From positions 1 through 23,910 of the forward strand of contig DASRZM010000016.1 in the NCBI GenBank assembly GCA_035686365.1: DNA of 23,910 bases, written 5' to 3'. The position numbers and the translations under genes were made by a program. This DNA is from DASRZM01 sp035686365 (GTDB lineage: Bacteria; Pseudomonadota; Gammaproteobacteria; Xanthomonadales; Xanthomonadaceae). A model generated the notes under the pieces. That model was not told where the DNA came from. It ran no database searches and worked only from the letters and a program-made list of their open reading frames with translations. Within the stretch, counting starts at the first letter, position 1; each line of letters begins with the position of its first letter. Shown one piece after another: positions 15,328-23,725 of this stretch.

Positions 15328-15702
15328 TCAGTGCCGCGTCAGCCGCTTCTTTCCGCCCGCGGCGCCGCCTGCCGCAGGAGCGACCTCGACCGTCAAGGTG
15401 AACGTGCGCCGCTCGTCCGGCTGCATGGCGCCGACCCCGACCAGCTTGCGCGCGATCTCCACGCCGGCATCGTCCAGGATCGACAGCACCACGCTGTATT
15501 CCCAGGCGCCACCGTCGGCCGGCTGCCGGATGCTGCCCTGGATCCGCAACGGCGTGACGGTTGCCGCCGCTGTGGCGGCGGCCGATTCGTCGTAGCGCAG
15601 GTGGTGCCGGCATGCCGGGCACACCGTGGCGCTCTCCAGGATGGTCTCCTTGCAGTGCGGACACTGGCGGGTGGCGCCCGCGGTGCCCGGACGCGCGCTC
15701 AT
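15328..15702 (-). CDS. Zinc-ribbon protein coupled to bactofilin
   Basis: The 124-residue product has a four-cysteine zinc ribbon near its start (C14, C17, C28, C31 in CPHCKETILESATVCPACRH). A beta-rich region follows (LRIQGSIRQPADGGAWEYSV, FTLTVEVAP) resembling a small immunoglobulin-like or beta-sandwich domain, then a basic GGKKRLTRH tail. No signal peptide is seen, so it is probably cytosolic. Its ATG overlaps the bactofilin TGA by four bases (ATGA at 15702-15699), so translation is coupled and a shared function with the bactofilin scaffold is likely. I do not know a named family; zinc-ribbon proteins next to bactofilins may be adaptors, which is inference. Confidence 0.83.
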   Translation of the reverse strand: MSARPGTAGATRQCPHCKETILESATVCPACRHHLRYDESAAATAAATVTPLRIQGSIRQPADGGAWEYSVVLSILDDAGVEIARKLVGVGAMQPDERRTFTLTVEVAPAAGGAAGGKKRLTRH

Positions 15703-16217
15703 GAGCCGCCGCCACTCTCCGTGCCGTGGCCGTTGCCGCGGCCGGTTTTGCCGCCCTTGCCTTCCTCCCAGCCGAAGTCGACCTGGCCGCGCATCCGCGA
15801 GCCGGCGGCCACGGTCAGCGAACCGGCCTTCAGGTCGCCGATCAGGATGCCCCCCTCCTGCAGCTCGACCTTGGCCGCGGCCTCGATGTTGCCCTCCAGC
15901 TCGCCGGCGATGATGACCTTGTCGGCGCGCACGCCGCCGTTGAGCTTGGCACCGGTCTCGATGGTGACGTCACCGCGCACGTCCACGTCCCCCTTGAAGC
16001 GTCCGGCCAGGCGCACGTGGCCCGCGCCCTCGATCTTGCCCTCGATGGTCAGGTCCGCGGCGATCAACGACTCCTTGGCGCTGCGCTCCACGGCGCGCGG
16101 CGCGATCGCGGCCTGAGTCGCGACCGGTTCGGGTGCCGGCGTCGGCGCGTCGAACCGTGCCGGTTCGCGCGTCTCGGGAACGGCGGATTGCTTGGGTGAG
16201 TCCTTCCAGATGGCCAT
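15699..16217 (-). CDS. Bactofilin (polymer-forming cytoskeletal protein)
   Basis: The 172-residue product has a disordered, proline-rich N-terminus (1-45). The bactofilin beta-helix core (about 47-148) is built of short repeats: LIAADLTIEGKIEG, VRLAGRFKGDVDV, VTIETGAKLNGGV, VIIAGELEGNIEA, VELQEGGILIGDLK, LTVAAGSRMRGQV. A glycine-rich tail follows (GKGGKTGRGNGHGTESGGGS). Bactofilins self-assemble without nucleotide into membrane-associated filaments that position cell-wall enzymes or other machinery. MAIWKD at the start resembles the short N-terminal membrane-targeting motif of the family. GAGGAGG sits 6 bases before the ATG, a strong ribosome site. It leads a two-gene operon with the zinc-ribbon protein. 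No M23 peptidase, a common bactofilin neighbour, is present. Confidence 0.93.
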   Translation of the reverse strand: MAIWKDSPKQSAVPETREPARFDAPTPAPEPVATQAAIAPRAVERSAKESLIAADLTIEGKIEGAGHVRLAGRFKGDVDVRGDVTIETGAKLNGGVRADKVIIAGELEGNIEAAAKVELQEGGILIGDLKAGSLTVAAGSRMRGQVDFGWEEGKGGKTGRGNGHGTESGGGS

Positions 16218-16255
16218 CGCGAGCCTCCTCTCGTACGAACAGGGCTGGGCCCTGC

Positions 16256-16261
16256 AGCATA
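16256..16261 (-). promoter_or_regulatory. Candidate -10 box for the bactofilin operon
   Basis: The minus-strand hexamer TATGCT lies about 40 bases before the bactofilin start. The hairpin AGGGC (16241-16245) with GCCCT (16249-16253) falls in the predicted leader. No good -35 box is visible. The position makes sense because the preceding protease transcript ends at the terminator at 16318-16343. Confidence 0.25.
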
Positions 16262-16317
16262 CGCCCGTTGCTGGCCGGTGGAAGCCTGCCGGATTCAGGT
16301 TCGGGTCAGCAGAAGAA

Positions 16318-16343
16318 GGGGCCCGGCGTCGCCGCCGGGCCCC
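16318..16343 (-). terminator. Rho-independent terminator of the downstream S8 protease gene
   Basis: GGGGCCCGGCG (16318-16328) pairs perfectly with CGCCGGGCCCC (16333-16343) around a TCGC loop, 33 bases past the protease stop codon. Read on the minus strand the stem is followed by TTCTTCT, a short U-rich tail. Confidence 0.72.
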
Positions 16344-16375
16344 AGGGTCGCACCTGCGCGGTCGAGCGCCGCGCC

Positions 16376-19300
16376 TTACCGGTCTTCGTAGGCCTTGGCC
16401 ATGATGTCGATGGTGAACAGCTGGCCCTTGGGATTGGCGAAGCGGATGGTCCGGGCCGCGCTGGTCTCGCCCGGCGACCAGGCCTCGTCGGCGCCGATCC
16501 GGTCGACGTAGCTGAACGCCGCCGGCGTGGTGCGCCCGTCGCCGCCGTTGTCGGCGTTCAATACCACGATGGACGCATCGCCCTGGATGCCGACGATCTC
16601 GATGCCGACCGGGTTCAGGTACGGCGTGCCGGTGTCGTTGGTGATCACCATGTCCATGACGAAGTCGTCGCCCTGGTAGCTGGCACTGGTGATCCGGGCC
16701 GTGAAGCCCTCACCGCCGATTGTCACCGCCTGCCGATAGTCCACCTGCAGCGTCGCTGCCGCGCTGGGCGGGGTCAGGTAGTCGCAGACCTTGCCCGGGA
16801 ACACCGAGACCACCCGGTAGGCATGCTCGCCCTCGGCCGCATTCTCGACCGCATGCGAGCTCTGGCTCCCGTCGAGCTCGGCCACCGTCTCCCACGCGCC
16901 ACCGTCGATGCTGCGCTCGAGCACGAAGCCGGTCTCGCCGCCCACCGCGGCCCAAGCCACCGTGAAGGCGCCATCGAAGTCGATCGCCTTGCCGGACAGG
17001 TCCTCGTACTCGGTCTGCACCGGCTGCATCGTCACCGGATCGGCGCCGGCGCCGGCGCTGTGAATGTCCGCCGTCAGCGTGAAGCTGGAATCGGCGCCCA
17101 GCCAGTTCTCGATGCGCGCGATATAGGTGCCGGCGCCCGACAGCGGCGCATCGATCGACTCCACGCCGCCCGGGTTGCCCGAGGAACCGATCTGGTTTCC
17201 GTCCGGATCCAGCAGGAACAGGTCCAGGTCCGGATAGGCGGAATTGGTCACCGCATCGGCTTCCAGCTGGAGCACCATCCGGAACGAACCCGAGTCGATC
17301 TCGATCGGGACGTCCAGGTAGGTCTTGTCGGTACCCAGCTGATCGGAGACCTCCGAGACGCCCGCTCCGATCACGCCGTTGTACTGGCGGCTCTCCACGA
17401 TCGCTCCGCCGCCGATCGCCGGCTGCGAATTGACGGCACGGAAGTACACCGGCATCGACAGCGTCTCGCTGCCGTCGCTGCGCTCGGCCACCACGTACCA
17501 CTGGAATTCGGCCAGGGACTCGCCCGCGAAGGCGTCGCTGTCGAGCTCCAGGCTGGCCGTGAACGTGGCCTGGCCGTTGGCCGGCACGTTGACGGTCGCA
17601 GGCGACACCAGGGCGCGCACGCCCGGCAGCTCCAGGCCGCGGTTGTTCTCCACGCGCAGCGTGTAGCCGCCCGCCTGCCCGCGCACGTCGCGGAGCACCG
17701 CCTGCACGCCTTCGTTGCTGACGCACTGGTTGTTGAGCACCGGCACGTTGGCGAAGGAGTGGCTGCCCAGGATGCCCGGCCGCTCGATGCCGTCGCCGAG
17801 CACGCCCATCATTGCCCTGGCGTTGGCGGCACGGAACGCGTCGACCAGGCCACCACCCTGCGAGTGGATCGTCGGGTTGTGGCTGCCGAAGCTGTCCGGG
17901 TTGTTGTTGCCGTCGCGCATCGGCGTTGCGGTGTTGATCAGCGCCGTACGCACCATGTCCGGGGTCCAGGAGGGATTGGCCTGCTTGACCTGGGCGGCGA
18001 TGCCGGCCACGTGCGGGCTGGCCATCGAGGTTCCCGAGACCGCCCCGTAGTTGACGCCGTTGGCGGTGGCTCCGAGCGCGCCCAGCAGGCTCGCCGGAGG
18101 CACGGCCGCCAGGATGTTGACGCCTGGCGCCGACAGGTCCGGCTTGACCTGGCCGAATCCGGAGACCGGCCCGCGCGAACTGAACCCGGCGACCTCGGCC
18201 TGGAACGCTCCGGTGGCCGCCTCCAGGCGGATCTGCTGCGTGGAGACGGTGCCGTTGACCGGCGTGGTGTCCATCAGCGAGATCAGGTAATCGGCATCGG
18301 CCGGCTTGATCGTCGCCGCCGGGATGGTCCCGAACACTGCGGTCGCATTCTCGGTGTTGGAGATCATCAACACCGCCCGGGCACCGGCCAGCGCACCATT
18401 GTTCGCCGTCTCGGCGAACAGCGCCGCGCCGCCATTGCGCACCAGGGCGATCTTGCCGACGACCGAGGCCGGCCACTGCGCCACGGTGGTGGCACCCGCC
18501 ACGTACACGTACTGCTCGCTGATGCCGCCGGCTGCAGGCGCCGGGGTCCCGGCCATCGGGAACACCTTGATGTCCTGGCGGCCGTCGGGCGTGAGCACGT
18601 CGGTGAACCAGGCCGCGGCCGCGCCCGGGTCGGTGGAGGCCGCGACCGAGATCACGTGGGTGCCCACCGACGGGGAGCCCACGATGCCCGGTACGTTGCC
18701 GGAGTTGCCGGCAGCGGCGACCACGATCGAGCCGGCCAGCGCCGCATTGCTGGCCGCGATCGCGCTGGCGCCATTGGGGTTGCCGTTGGGCGAGCCCAGG
18801 CTCAGGTTGATCACGTGCGCGAACGGCTTGGGGAAGCCGGTCAGCGTGCGGCGGCTGACCGAGTCCTCCAGCGACAGCAGGATGGTTTCGCTGCGGCAGC
18901 CGCCCAGCGGATTGGGCAGCCCGAGGCCGCTGATCGTGGACAGGATGGTCGAGCACACCGAGTACGAATGCAGTCGGGTCTGCGGCGCCACGCCGTGCAG
19001 CGGGACGTCGTCCGCGGTCAGCGGGACGCCGTCGGCGCCGGCGGCGTGGCCCAGGTAGCCACCGGCCGTCGAGGCCACGTGGGTGCCATGGCCGAAGCCG
19101 TCCTCGACTACGGGATCTCCGAACGGAATCTGGTAGACGACCTTCTTGTTTTCCGGCACCAGCACGCTGGAGGGCAGCACACCCAGGCGCGGCGGCGTCA
19201 GGTCGCCTCCGAACATCTCGTGGTGCCACTCGATGCCGGTGTCGATCACCGAGATGTGGATGCCCTGGCCCTCGTAGCCCTCGCGCAGGTCGTCGAAGGG

Positions 19301-19783
19301 CCCGGTTTCGGCGACGCCGCCGTAGAGCTCGGGCGCGCGCGTGAACGGCACGCTGCGGTCGAGCTGGGTGGTGATGAACTCGGGGCGATGGACCCGCTTG
19401 ACGCCGGGCACCGTACCGATGCGGTTGACCTCGGTCACCGGCACGTCCACGGCCACGCCGTTGAGCACCATCGTGTAGCGGTACTGGACGGTGGCAGCGG
19501 GCAGCCCCTCGTAGTTGGCGATGTCCACGGTCTTCAGGTCCGCGTCGATGCCGCTGGCGGCGATGCGCTGCAGGACCTGGTCCTGTTCCGACTTCAGGGA
19601 GTCGCGGTAGTTCTGCAGCTGTGTCTCGGAAACGCTGGTGCCGGACTGGCGCTTCTTTGCCATGTACACGGCACCGGCATCGCCTTCGAATTCGACGATG
19701 ACCGTGGTGGTGGTTGTGGCATCGGCGCCGGCGGCGCCGGCCGCGAGCGCCAATGCGATCGAGGTGGAAAGCAGGGATTTCAT
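16376..19783 (-). CDS. Secreted S8 (subtilisin-family) serine peptidase
   Basis: The 1135-residue product has a signal peptide (KSLLSTSIALALAAGAAGA) and an I9-like inhibitory propeptide (about 25-140). Its S8 catalytic domain has D181 (SVIDTGIEWHHE), H232 (FGHGTHVAS), oxyanion N360 (AAAGNSGN) and S586 (SGTSMASPH). A protease-associated (PA-type) insertion lies at about 410-520. After the catalytic domain come a fibronectin-III-like region (about 680-780), a PPC-like prepeptidase domain (YPDLDLFLLDPDGNQIGSSG onward), a second Fn3-like domain (GFVLERSIDGGAWETVAELD), and a terminal domain (ADNGGDGRTTP, DRIGAD, SPGET). The enzyme should be exported by Sec, mature outside the cell and degrade proteins for nutrition. 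GAGGAA is 7 bases before the ATG. It is the smaller of two paralogs; the other lies 102 bases upstream on the same strand. No sortase or GlyGly-CTERM anchor is seen. Confidence 0.94.
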   Translation of the reverse strand: MKSLLSTSIALALAAGAAGADATTTTTVIVEFEGDAGAVYMAKKRQSGTSVSETQLQNYRDSLKSEQDQVLQRIAASGIDADLKTVDIANYEGLPAATVQYRYTMVLNGVAVDVPVTEVNRIGTVPGVKRVHRPEFITTQLDRSVPFTRAPELYGGVAETGPFDDLREGYEGQGIHISVIDTGIEWHHEMFGGDLTPPRLGVLPSSVLVPENKKVVYQIPFGDPVVEDGFGHGTHVASTAGGYLGHAAGADGVPLTADDVPLHGVAPQTRLHSYSVCSTILSTISGLGLPNPLGGCRSETILLSLEDSVSRRTLTGFPKPFAHVINLSLGSPNGNPNGASAIAASNAALAGSIVVAAAGNSGNVPGIVGSPSVGTHVISVAASTDPGAAAAWFTDVLTPDGRQDIKVFPMAGTPAPAAGGISEQYVYVAGATTVAQWPASVVGKIALVRNGGAALFAETANNGALAGARAVLMISNTENATAVFGTIPAATIKPADADYLISLMDTTPVNGTVSTQQIRLEAATGAFQAEVAGFSSRGPVSGFGQVKPDLSAPGVNILAAVPPASLLGALGATANGVNYGAVSGTSMASPHVAGIAAQVKQANPSWTPDMVRTALINTATPMRDGNNNPDSFGSHNPTIHSQGGGLVDAFRAANARAMMGVLGDGIERPGILGSHSFANVPVLNNQCVSNEGVQAVLRDVRGQAGGYTLRVENNRGLELPGVRALVSPATVNVPANGQATFTASLELDSDAFAGESLAEFQWYVVAERSDGSETLSMPVYFRAVNSQPAIGGGAIVESRQYNGVIGAGVSEVSDQLGTDKTYLDVPIEIDSGSFRMVLQLEADAVTNSAYPDLDLFLLDPDGNQIGSSGNPGGVESIDAPLSGAGTYIARIENWLGADSSFTLTADIHSAGAGADPVTMQPVQTEYEDLSGKAIDFDGAFTVAWAAVGGETGFVLERSIDGGAWETVAELDGSQSSHAVENAAEGEHAYRVVSVFPGKVCDYLTPPSAAATLQVDYRQAVTIGGEGFTARITSASYQGDDFVMDMVITNDTGTPYLNPVGIEIVGIQGDASIVVLNADNGGDGRTTPAAFSYVDRIGADEAWSPGETSAARTIRFANPKGQLFTIDIMAKAYEDR

Positions 19784-19814
19784 GGTCGGTTCCTCAGGTT
19801 GGATTCGCAGTTCC

Positions 19815-19877
19815 CCGTAGGAGCCGGCGTTGCCGGCGACCGATGCGCTGGATCGCCGGCAACGCCGGCTCCTACGG
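19815..19877. repeat. Inverted REP pair (REPIN-like) between the two protease genes
   Basis: Two perfect 25-base inverted arms (19815-19839 and 19853-19877) flank a 13-base loop. The outer ends carry GTAGGAGCCGGCGTTGCCGG, the GTAGGAGC-type core of REP repeats known in Pseudomonas and Xanthomonadales and mobilised by RAYT/TnpA-REP transposases. It occupies most of the 102-base gap between the paralogous proteases. In RNA it forms a long stem that could terminate, stabilise the upstream message or separate expression of the two genes. No RAYT gene is present in the window. Confidence 0.88.
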
Positions 19878-19885
19878 ACAGGGGC

Positions 19886-22800
19886 TCACAGCAGTTCCTG
19901 GATCAGTTCGATCTGTACGGTCTTCAGAAGGGGGTTCACGGTGATCAGCAGCAGGTCGGTCAGGCCGTCGTCTGCGGACGGCTCTTCCGGTTCCGAGGTG
20001 GCGATCCCTGCGCTCGAGTCGGCCGTGCCGTCAGTGCGCTCGTAACCGGTCACCTTGACCTTGAAACTGAAGGTCTCGCCGCTGGAGTTGGCGAACTGCA
20101 GGGTGCGTGTGCCGGTGGTTTCGCCGGGACTGAACTCGCCGTCGGCGCCGATGCGGTCGGAGTAACCGAAGCGTGCCCGGTCGGTCGGCGAGGTGCCGCT
20201 GCCGCCGTTGTCGGCGTTGACCACGCGCACGGTCCCGGACGCGGACTTGATCAGGAAGATGTCCAGGTCGATCGCCGGCACGAAGGTCTGGCTCCAGCCG
20301 TTGGTCAGCGCCAGGTCGAACTGGAAGACGCCGCCCTGGTAGCCCAGGTTCGAGCTCACCAGCGTGATCTTCGGCGTGAGGTTGCGCGCCTTGCGCGGAT
20401 CCACCAGCACCTCGCGCGTTTCCGAGGGCAGCGTGACGTAGTAGCCGATGCGGCCTTCGTGGAAGGCGCGCACGTAGAAGGCCAGTCGCCCGGACGGCTG
20501 TCCGTCCAGGACCACGCCGGTGGCGCCGCCGTCCGTGGTGCTGTGGACGATCGTGAACTCGCCGGCCTCGACCGAGCGATAGACCTCGTAGCCCAGCTCA
20601 CCGCCGGCGCCGGTCCAGCGCAGGGTCACGCTGTCGTCGAAGCTCACCGGTGTGCCGTCGGCATCGACGCCCTCCTCCTCGAAGGCCTGCAGCAACGGCG
20701 GCTCGCCGCCGAGCTCCTGGGTCACTTCCAGCTGGTAGGGCGTGGGCCCATTGGCCCAGCCGTTCACGCGCAGGGTCCAGGGGCCGCGCTGGTCGATGCC
20801 GTGGGTGATCGACTCCGGACCGCCGGCATTGGTGGAGCTGGCGACGATCTCGCCGGAGGGATCGAGCAGGAACAGGTCCAGGTCGGGGATGTCCGCCGCG
20901 ATTTCGTCGAACCGCAGATCCGCCAACAGCCGGAAGGTGCTGTTGCGCACCTGGACCGGATGGTCGATGTAGGTCACGCCCTCCACCGCCTGCAGGCCCA
21001 GGTCGGAGGCCGGCATCAGGCCGTCGATGGTCTCCCCGACCGTGTCCGAAAGCGTGGCCGGTTCGCTGCGCGTGGGCAGCAGGAAGAACGGCATGCGCAG
21101 GGTCTCGCCGCCGTCGCTGCGCGCGGCGACCAGGTAGCCCTGGACCTGGATCGGCGTGCTGGCGCCGTCCGCGTGCGTGCGCACGGTATCGCGGATGGCG
21201 TCGCCGTCGATGCTGACCGCCAGCGTGGTCGTCGCCGAGCCGCCGGCCGGGACCGACACGCTGGCGTCGGCGACCGAGGCGGAGATGCCGGCGATGTCGA
21301 GGTCGCGGTTCTCGGCCACGCTCAGGGCGTAGGTGCCACCGAGCCCGGAGACGTCGCGCAGCTCGACCTGGACGGTGCTGGCGTGGGTCACGCGGCTGTC
21401 GATGACCGGAACCGCCCCGTAACTGTGGCTGGCCAGGATCGAGGGCTGCACGAAGCCATCGCCGGCCACGCCGAGCAGCACCCGTACACCGGCGGCCGCG
21501 GCCACGTCGATCAGCCCGGCGCCCTGGGCGATGATGCTGTCCGCGCCACCGCCGTCGGCCAGCGCACGGCCCATCGCGTCGCGCCCGTTGCTGGCGGTAT
21601 TCATCAGCGCCGCCCGGACCTCGTCGGCGCCCCAGGAGGGATGGGCCTGCTTGAGCAGCGCGGCGGCGCCGGCGGTGTGCGGGGTGGCCATCGAGGTGCC
21701 ACTGGCCGCGGTGTAGCGCGTGGGGTCGGCCATGGACAGCACCGGCACACCGACCGCCGTGGTCGCCGCCAGCACGTCCACGCCGGGGGCGGCCAGGTCG
21801 GGCTTGACCTGGCCCAGGCCCGGCACCGGGCCGCGCGAACTGAAGCCGGCGATGCCCGGCGCGAACAGCGCCTCGTCGACCGGGTTGAGCACGATGCGGT
21901 GCGTGGACACGCCGGTGAGGTCGTAGCCCTGGTCCTGCAGCAGCACGCCGGTCTCGCGCGCGGCGGTCAGCAGTGGACGGGCCGAGGGTGCCAGCACGCC
22001 GGCGCCGATCTCGCCCGGCTCGTTGTTGTAGACCAGCGTGGCAATCGCGCCCTTGGCTTCGCAATTGGCCGCCTTGTTGGCGAACAGGCCGGTGCCGTTG
22101 CCGGCCACCGTGGCGGTGCTGCCGCGCTCGACCAGGCAGATATTGCCGGCCACCGTCGGCGGTACCTGGTCGGGCGTGTCGGCCAGGCCGGCGAACACGT
22201 AGCGGCCGCTGACCGGCGAACCGATCGGCTGGCCGAGGTTGGAGTCCGGGGCCTGGTAGACGATGAACTTGCCGTGCGTGGTGCCTTCGATCTCCAGGCT
22301 GTTGGGAAACACGCCCGGATCGTTGTGGGCGGCGACCTGGATCGCCAGCCGCGCCATGCCCGGCGAGTCCAGCGTGTTCTGGTCGGGGCCCGCGTTGCCG
22401 CCGGCCGCGACCACGATCGCACCGGCGCGAACGGCGTTGTCCGCGCCCTCGGAGAAGAAGTCGTCGGGGTCGCCGGCACCGCCCAGGCTCATGTTGATCA
22501 CGTGCGCCACCGGCTTGGCGAAGCCGGTCAGCGTGACCGGCGAGACCGCGTCCTCGAGCGCCAGCTGGATCGAGGTGCCCAGGCAGCCGACCGTGGCGCT
22601 GGCCGAGCCCACGCCCGAGCACACCTTGTAGCCCATCACCCTGGCCTGCGGCGCCACGCCATGGACGGCGATGTCGTCGACGGTGAGCGGGATGCCGTCG
22701 GGCCCCGGCGCATACCCCAGGTAACCGGCGGCGGTCGCCGCCACGTGGGTGCCGTGCCCGAAGTCGTCGATCAGGTTCTCCATCAGGGACAGGTAGTAGA

Positions 22801-23467
22801 TGACCTTCGGATGGGTCGGCACCGAGGCGTTGGCCGGATGGGTGCCGTAGCGCGGCGGAGCCGGGTCGCCACCGAACTGCTCGTGGCTCCAGTCCACGCC
22901 CGAATCGACGATGGCGATGTGGATGCCCTGGCCTTCGTAGCCCTCCCGGAAATCGTCGTACTGGGTCAGTTCGCGCACGGCGCCGTACAGCTCCGGTGCG
23001 CGCGTGTAGTCGACACTGCGATCCAGCCGGATCGTGAACCAGCGGTCCTCGTGCACGGCGGCGACTTCGGGCATGGCGCGGATCGCGGCGACCGCCGGGT
23101 CCGCGACCTGGATCGCCACGGCGTTGTGGATCAGCGTCCAGCGCAGTGGCACACCCAGCGTCGTGCCGTCGGGCTGCGGGATCGCCACGGTGGCAGGGAC
23201 GAAGGCGATGCCCTGTGCGCCGAGCCGGTCGAGGAACGCCTCCTGCTGCGCGGCCAGGTCGGCGCGACGCGCCTGGATGGCGTCGGCATCGAGCGGGGAG
23301 CCCGCCGCCCGCGCCTGCGCGATGGCGTGCGCCGCAGGCGGCGCCTGCAGCACCACGATCTTGTGGACGTCGTCGGTGGCGCCGGCCGGCAGGGCCTGGG
23401 CCATGAAGGCTGCCGTGAGCACGGTGGCCAGTACGCGGGCACACAGCCTTTCTATTGGCCTGTCCAT
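19886..23467 (-). CDS. Secreted S8 (subtilisin-family) serine peptidase, larger paralog
   Basis: The 1193-residue product has a signal region (RVLATVLTAAFMAQALPAGA) and an I9-like propeptide (about 33-147). Its S8 domain has D188 (IAIVDSGVDWSHE), H238 (FGHGTHVAA), oxyanion N358 (AAGGNAGP) and S592 (SGTSMATPH), with a PA-type insertion (about 400-520; KFIVYQAPDSN, NICLVERGS). Downstream are Fn3-like, PPC-like (IPDLDLFLLDPSGEIVASS) and second Fn3-like domains, then the terminal domain (NADNGGSGTSP, YSDRIGADGEFSPGET, RTLQFAN). Domain order matches the downstream paralog, so they arose by tandem duplication and then diverged. The tail adds an acidic linker (SEPEEPSADDG) and a hydrophobic end (LLLITVNPLLKTVQIELIQELL) absent from the paralog. 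ATG 23467 has GGGGGGAG 4 bases upstream and begins the signal peptide; a longer frame to 23674 is not supported. The long leader is unusually structured. Confidence 0.94.
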   Translation of the reverse strand: MDRPIERLCARVLATVLTAAFMAQALPAGATDDVHKIVVLQAPPAAHAIAQARAAGSPLDADAIQARRADLAAQQEAFLDRLGAQGIAFVPATVAIPQPDGTTLGVPLRWTLIHNAVAIQVADPAVAAIRAMPEVAAVHEDRWFTIRLDRSVDYTRAPELYGAVRELTQYDDFREGYEGQGIHIAIVDSGVDWSHEQFGGDPAPPRYGTHPANASVPTHPKVIYYLSLMENLIDDFGHGTHVAATAAGYLGYAPGPDGIPLTVDDIAVHGVAPQARVMGYKVCSGVGSASATVGCLGTSIQLALEDAVSPVTLTGFAKPVAHVINMSLGGAGDPDDFFSEGADNAVRAGAIVVAAGGNAGPDQNTLDSPGMARLAIQVAAHNDPGVFPNSLEIEGTTHGKFIVYQAPDSNLGQPIGSPVSGRYVFAGLADTPDQVPPTVAGNICLVERGSTATVAGNGTGLFANKAANCEAKGAIATLVYNNEPGEIGAGVLAPSARPLLTAARETGVLLQDQGYDLTGVSTHRIVLNPVDEALFAPGIAGFSSRGPVPGLGQVKPDLAAPGVDVLAATTAVGVPVLSMADPTRYTAASGTSMATPHTAGAAALLKQAHPSWGADEVRAALMNTASNGRDAMGRALADGGGADSIIAQGAGLIDVAAAAGVRVLLGVAGDGFVQPSILASHSYGAVPVIDSRVTHASTVQVELRDVSGLGGTYALSVAENRDLDIAGISASVADASVSVPAGGSATTTLAVSIDGDAIRDTVRTHADGASTPIQVQGYLVAARSDGGETLRMPFFLLPTRSEPATLSDTVGETIDGLMPASDLGLQAVEGVTYIDHPVQVRNSTFRLLADLRFDEIAADIPDLDLFLLDPSGEIVASSTNAGGPESITHGIDQRGPWTLRVNGWANGPTPYQLEVTQELGGEPPLLQAFEEEGVDADGTPVSFDDSVTLRWTGAGGELGYEVYRSVEAGEFTIVHSTTDGGATGVVLDGQPSGRLAFYVRAFHEGRIGYYVTLPSETREVLVDPRKARNLTPKITLVSSNLGYQGGVFQFDLALTNGWSQTFVPAIDLDIFLIKSASGTVRVVNADNGGSGTSPTDRARFGYSDRIGADGEFSPGETTGTRTLQFANSSGETFSFKVKVTGYERTDGTADSSAGIATSEPEEPSADDGLTDLLLITVNPLLKTVQIELIQELL

Positions 23468-23477
23468 TGCGCTCCCC

Positions 23478-23521
23478 CCGGAGTCTTGGTCTGGAAGTTC
23501 GACCCGTTTCGGGTCCTCCGG
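23478..23521 (-). promoter_or_regulatory. Leader hairpin next to the protease ribosome site
   Basis: CCGGAG (23478-23483) pairs with CTCCGG (23516-23521), enclosing a second stem GACCCG / CGGGTC (23501-23506 with 23510-23515, loop TTT). The outer stem abuts and partly covers the G-tract of the Shine-Dalgarno sequence at 23472-23479. It could restrict ribosome access to the protease message. Confidence 0.35.
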
Positions 23522-23561
23522 AAGGCTCGCAGCAGCCGCAACGGCATCACATCGGTGAGGG

Positions 23562-23590
23562 CCCCCAGAACGAGTGGGGGAAATCCCCCA
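23562..23590 (-). promoter_or_regulatory. Competing G/C-tract element in the protease upstream region
   Basis: Three 6-base segments occur in a row: CCCCCA (23562-23567), TGGGGG (23575-23580) and CCCCCA (23585-23590). The middle one can pair with either neighbour but not both; with the second it makes a 16-base palindrome (TGGGGGAAATCCCCCA, 23575-23590). It lies about 95-125 bases before the protease start, so it could be an operator or, if transcribed, an RNA switch. Its C-tract in the transcript can also pair with the G6 Shine-Dalgarno. Confidence 0.35.
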
Positions 23591-23725
23591 GCGAAGCGGC
23601 GGCGGGCAGCCGATAGCTGCGCAGGCTGTCGTGCGTGGGTCCGGCGCTGGCCCGGGCGCAGGCAGCGCATGCATCCACGCCCGTCATCGTTCTATCCTGC
23701 ATCGGCGTCGGGGAGGTCCACGTAC

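Noticed and set aside
23575..23590. Clp/CRP-type binding site interpretation of the palindrome
   Set aside because: The CRP/Clp consensus is TGTGA-N6-TCACA; this palindrome is G/C-tract based and does not match.
23468..23674. Upstream extension of the larger protease to 23674
   Set aside because: The extra residues have no coding character and would bury the signal peptide; GGGGGGAG marks ATG 23467.
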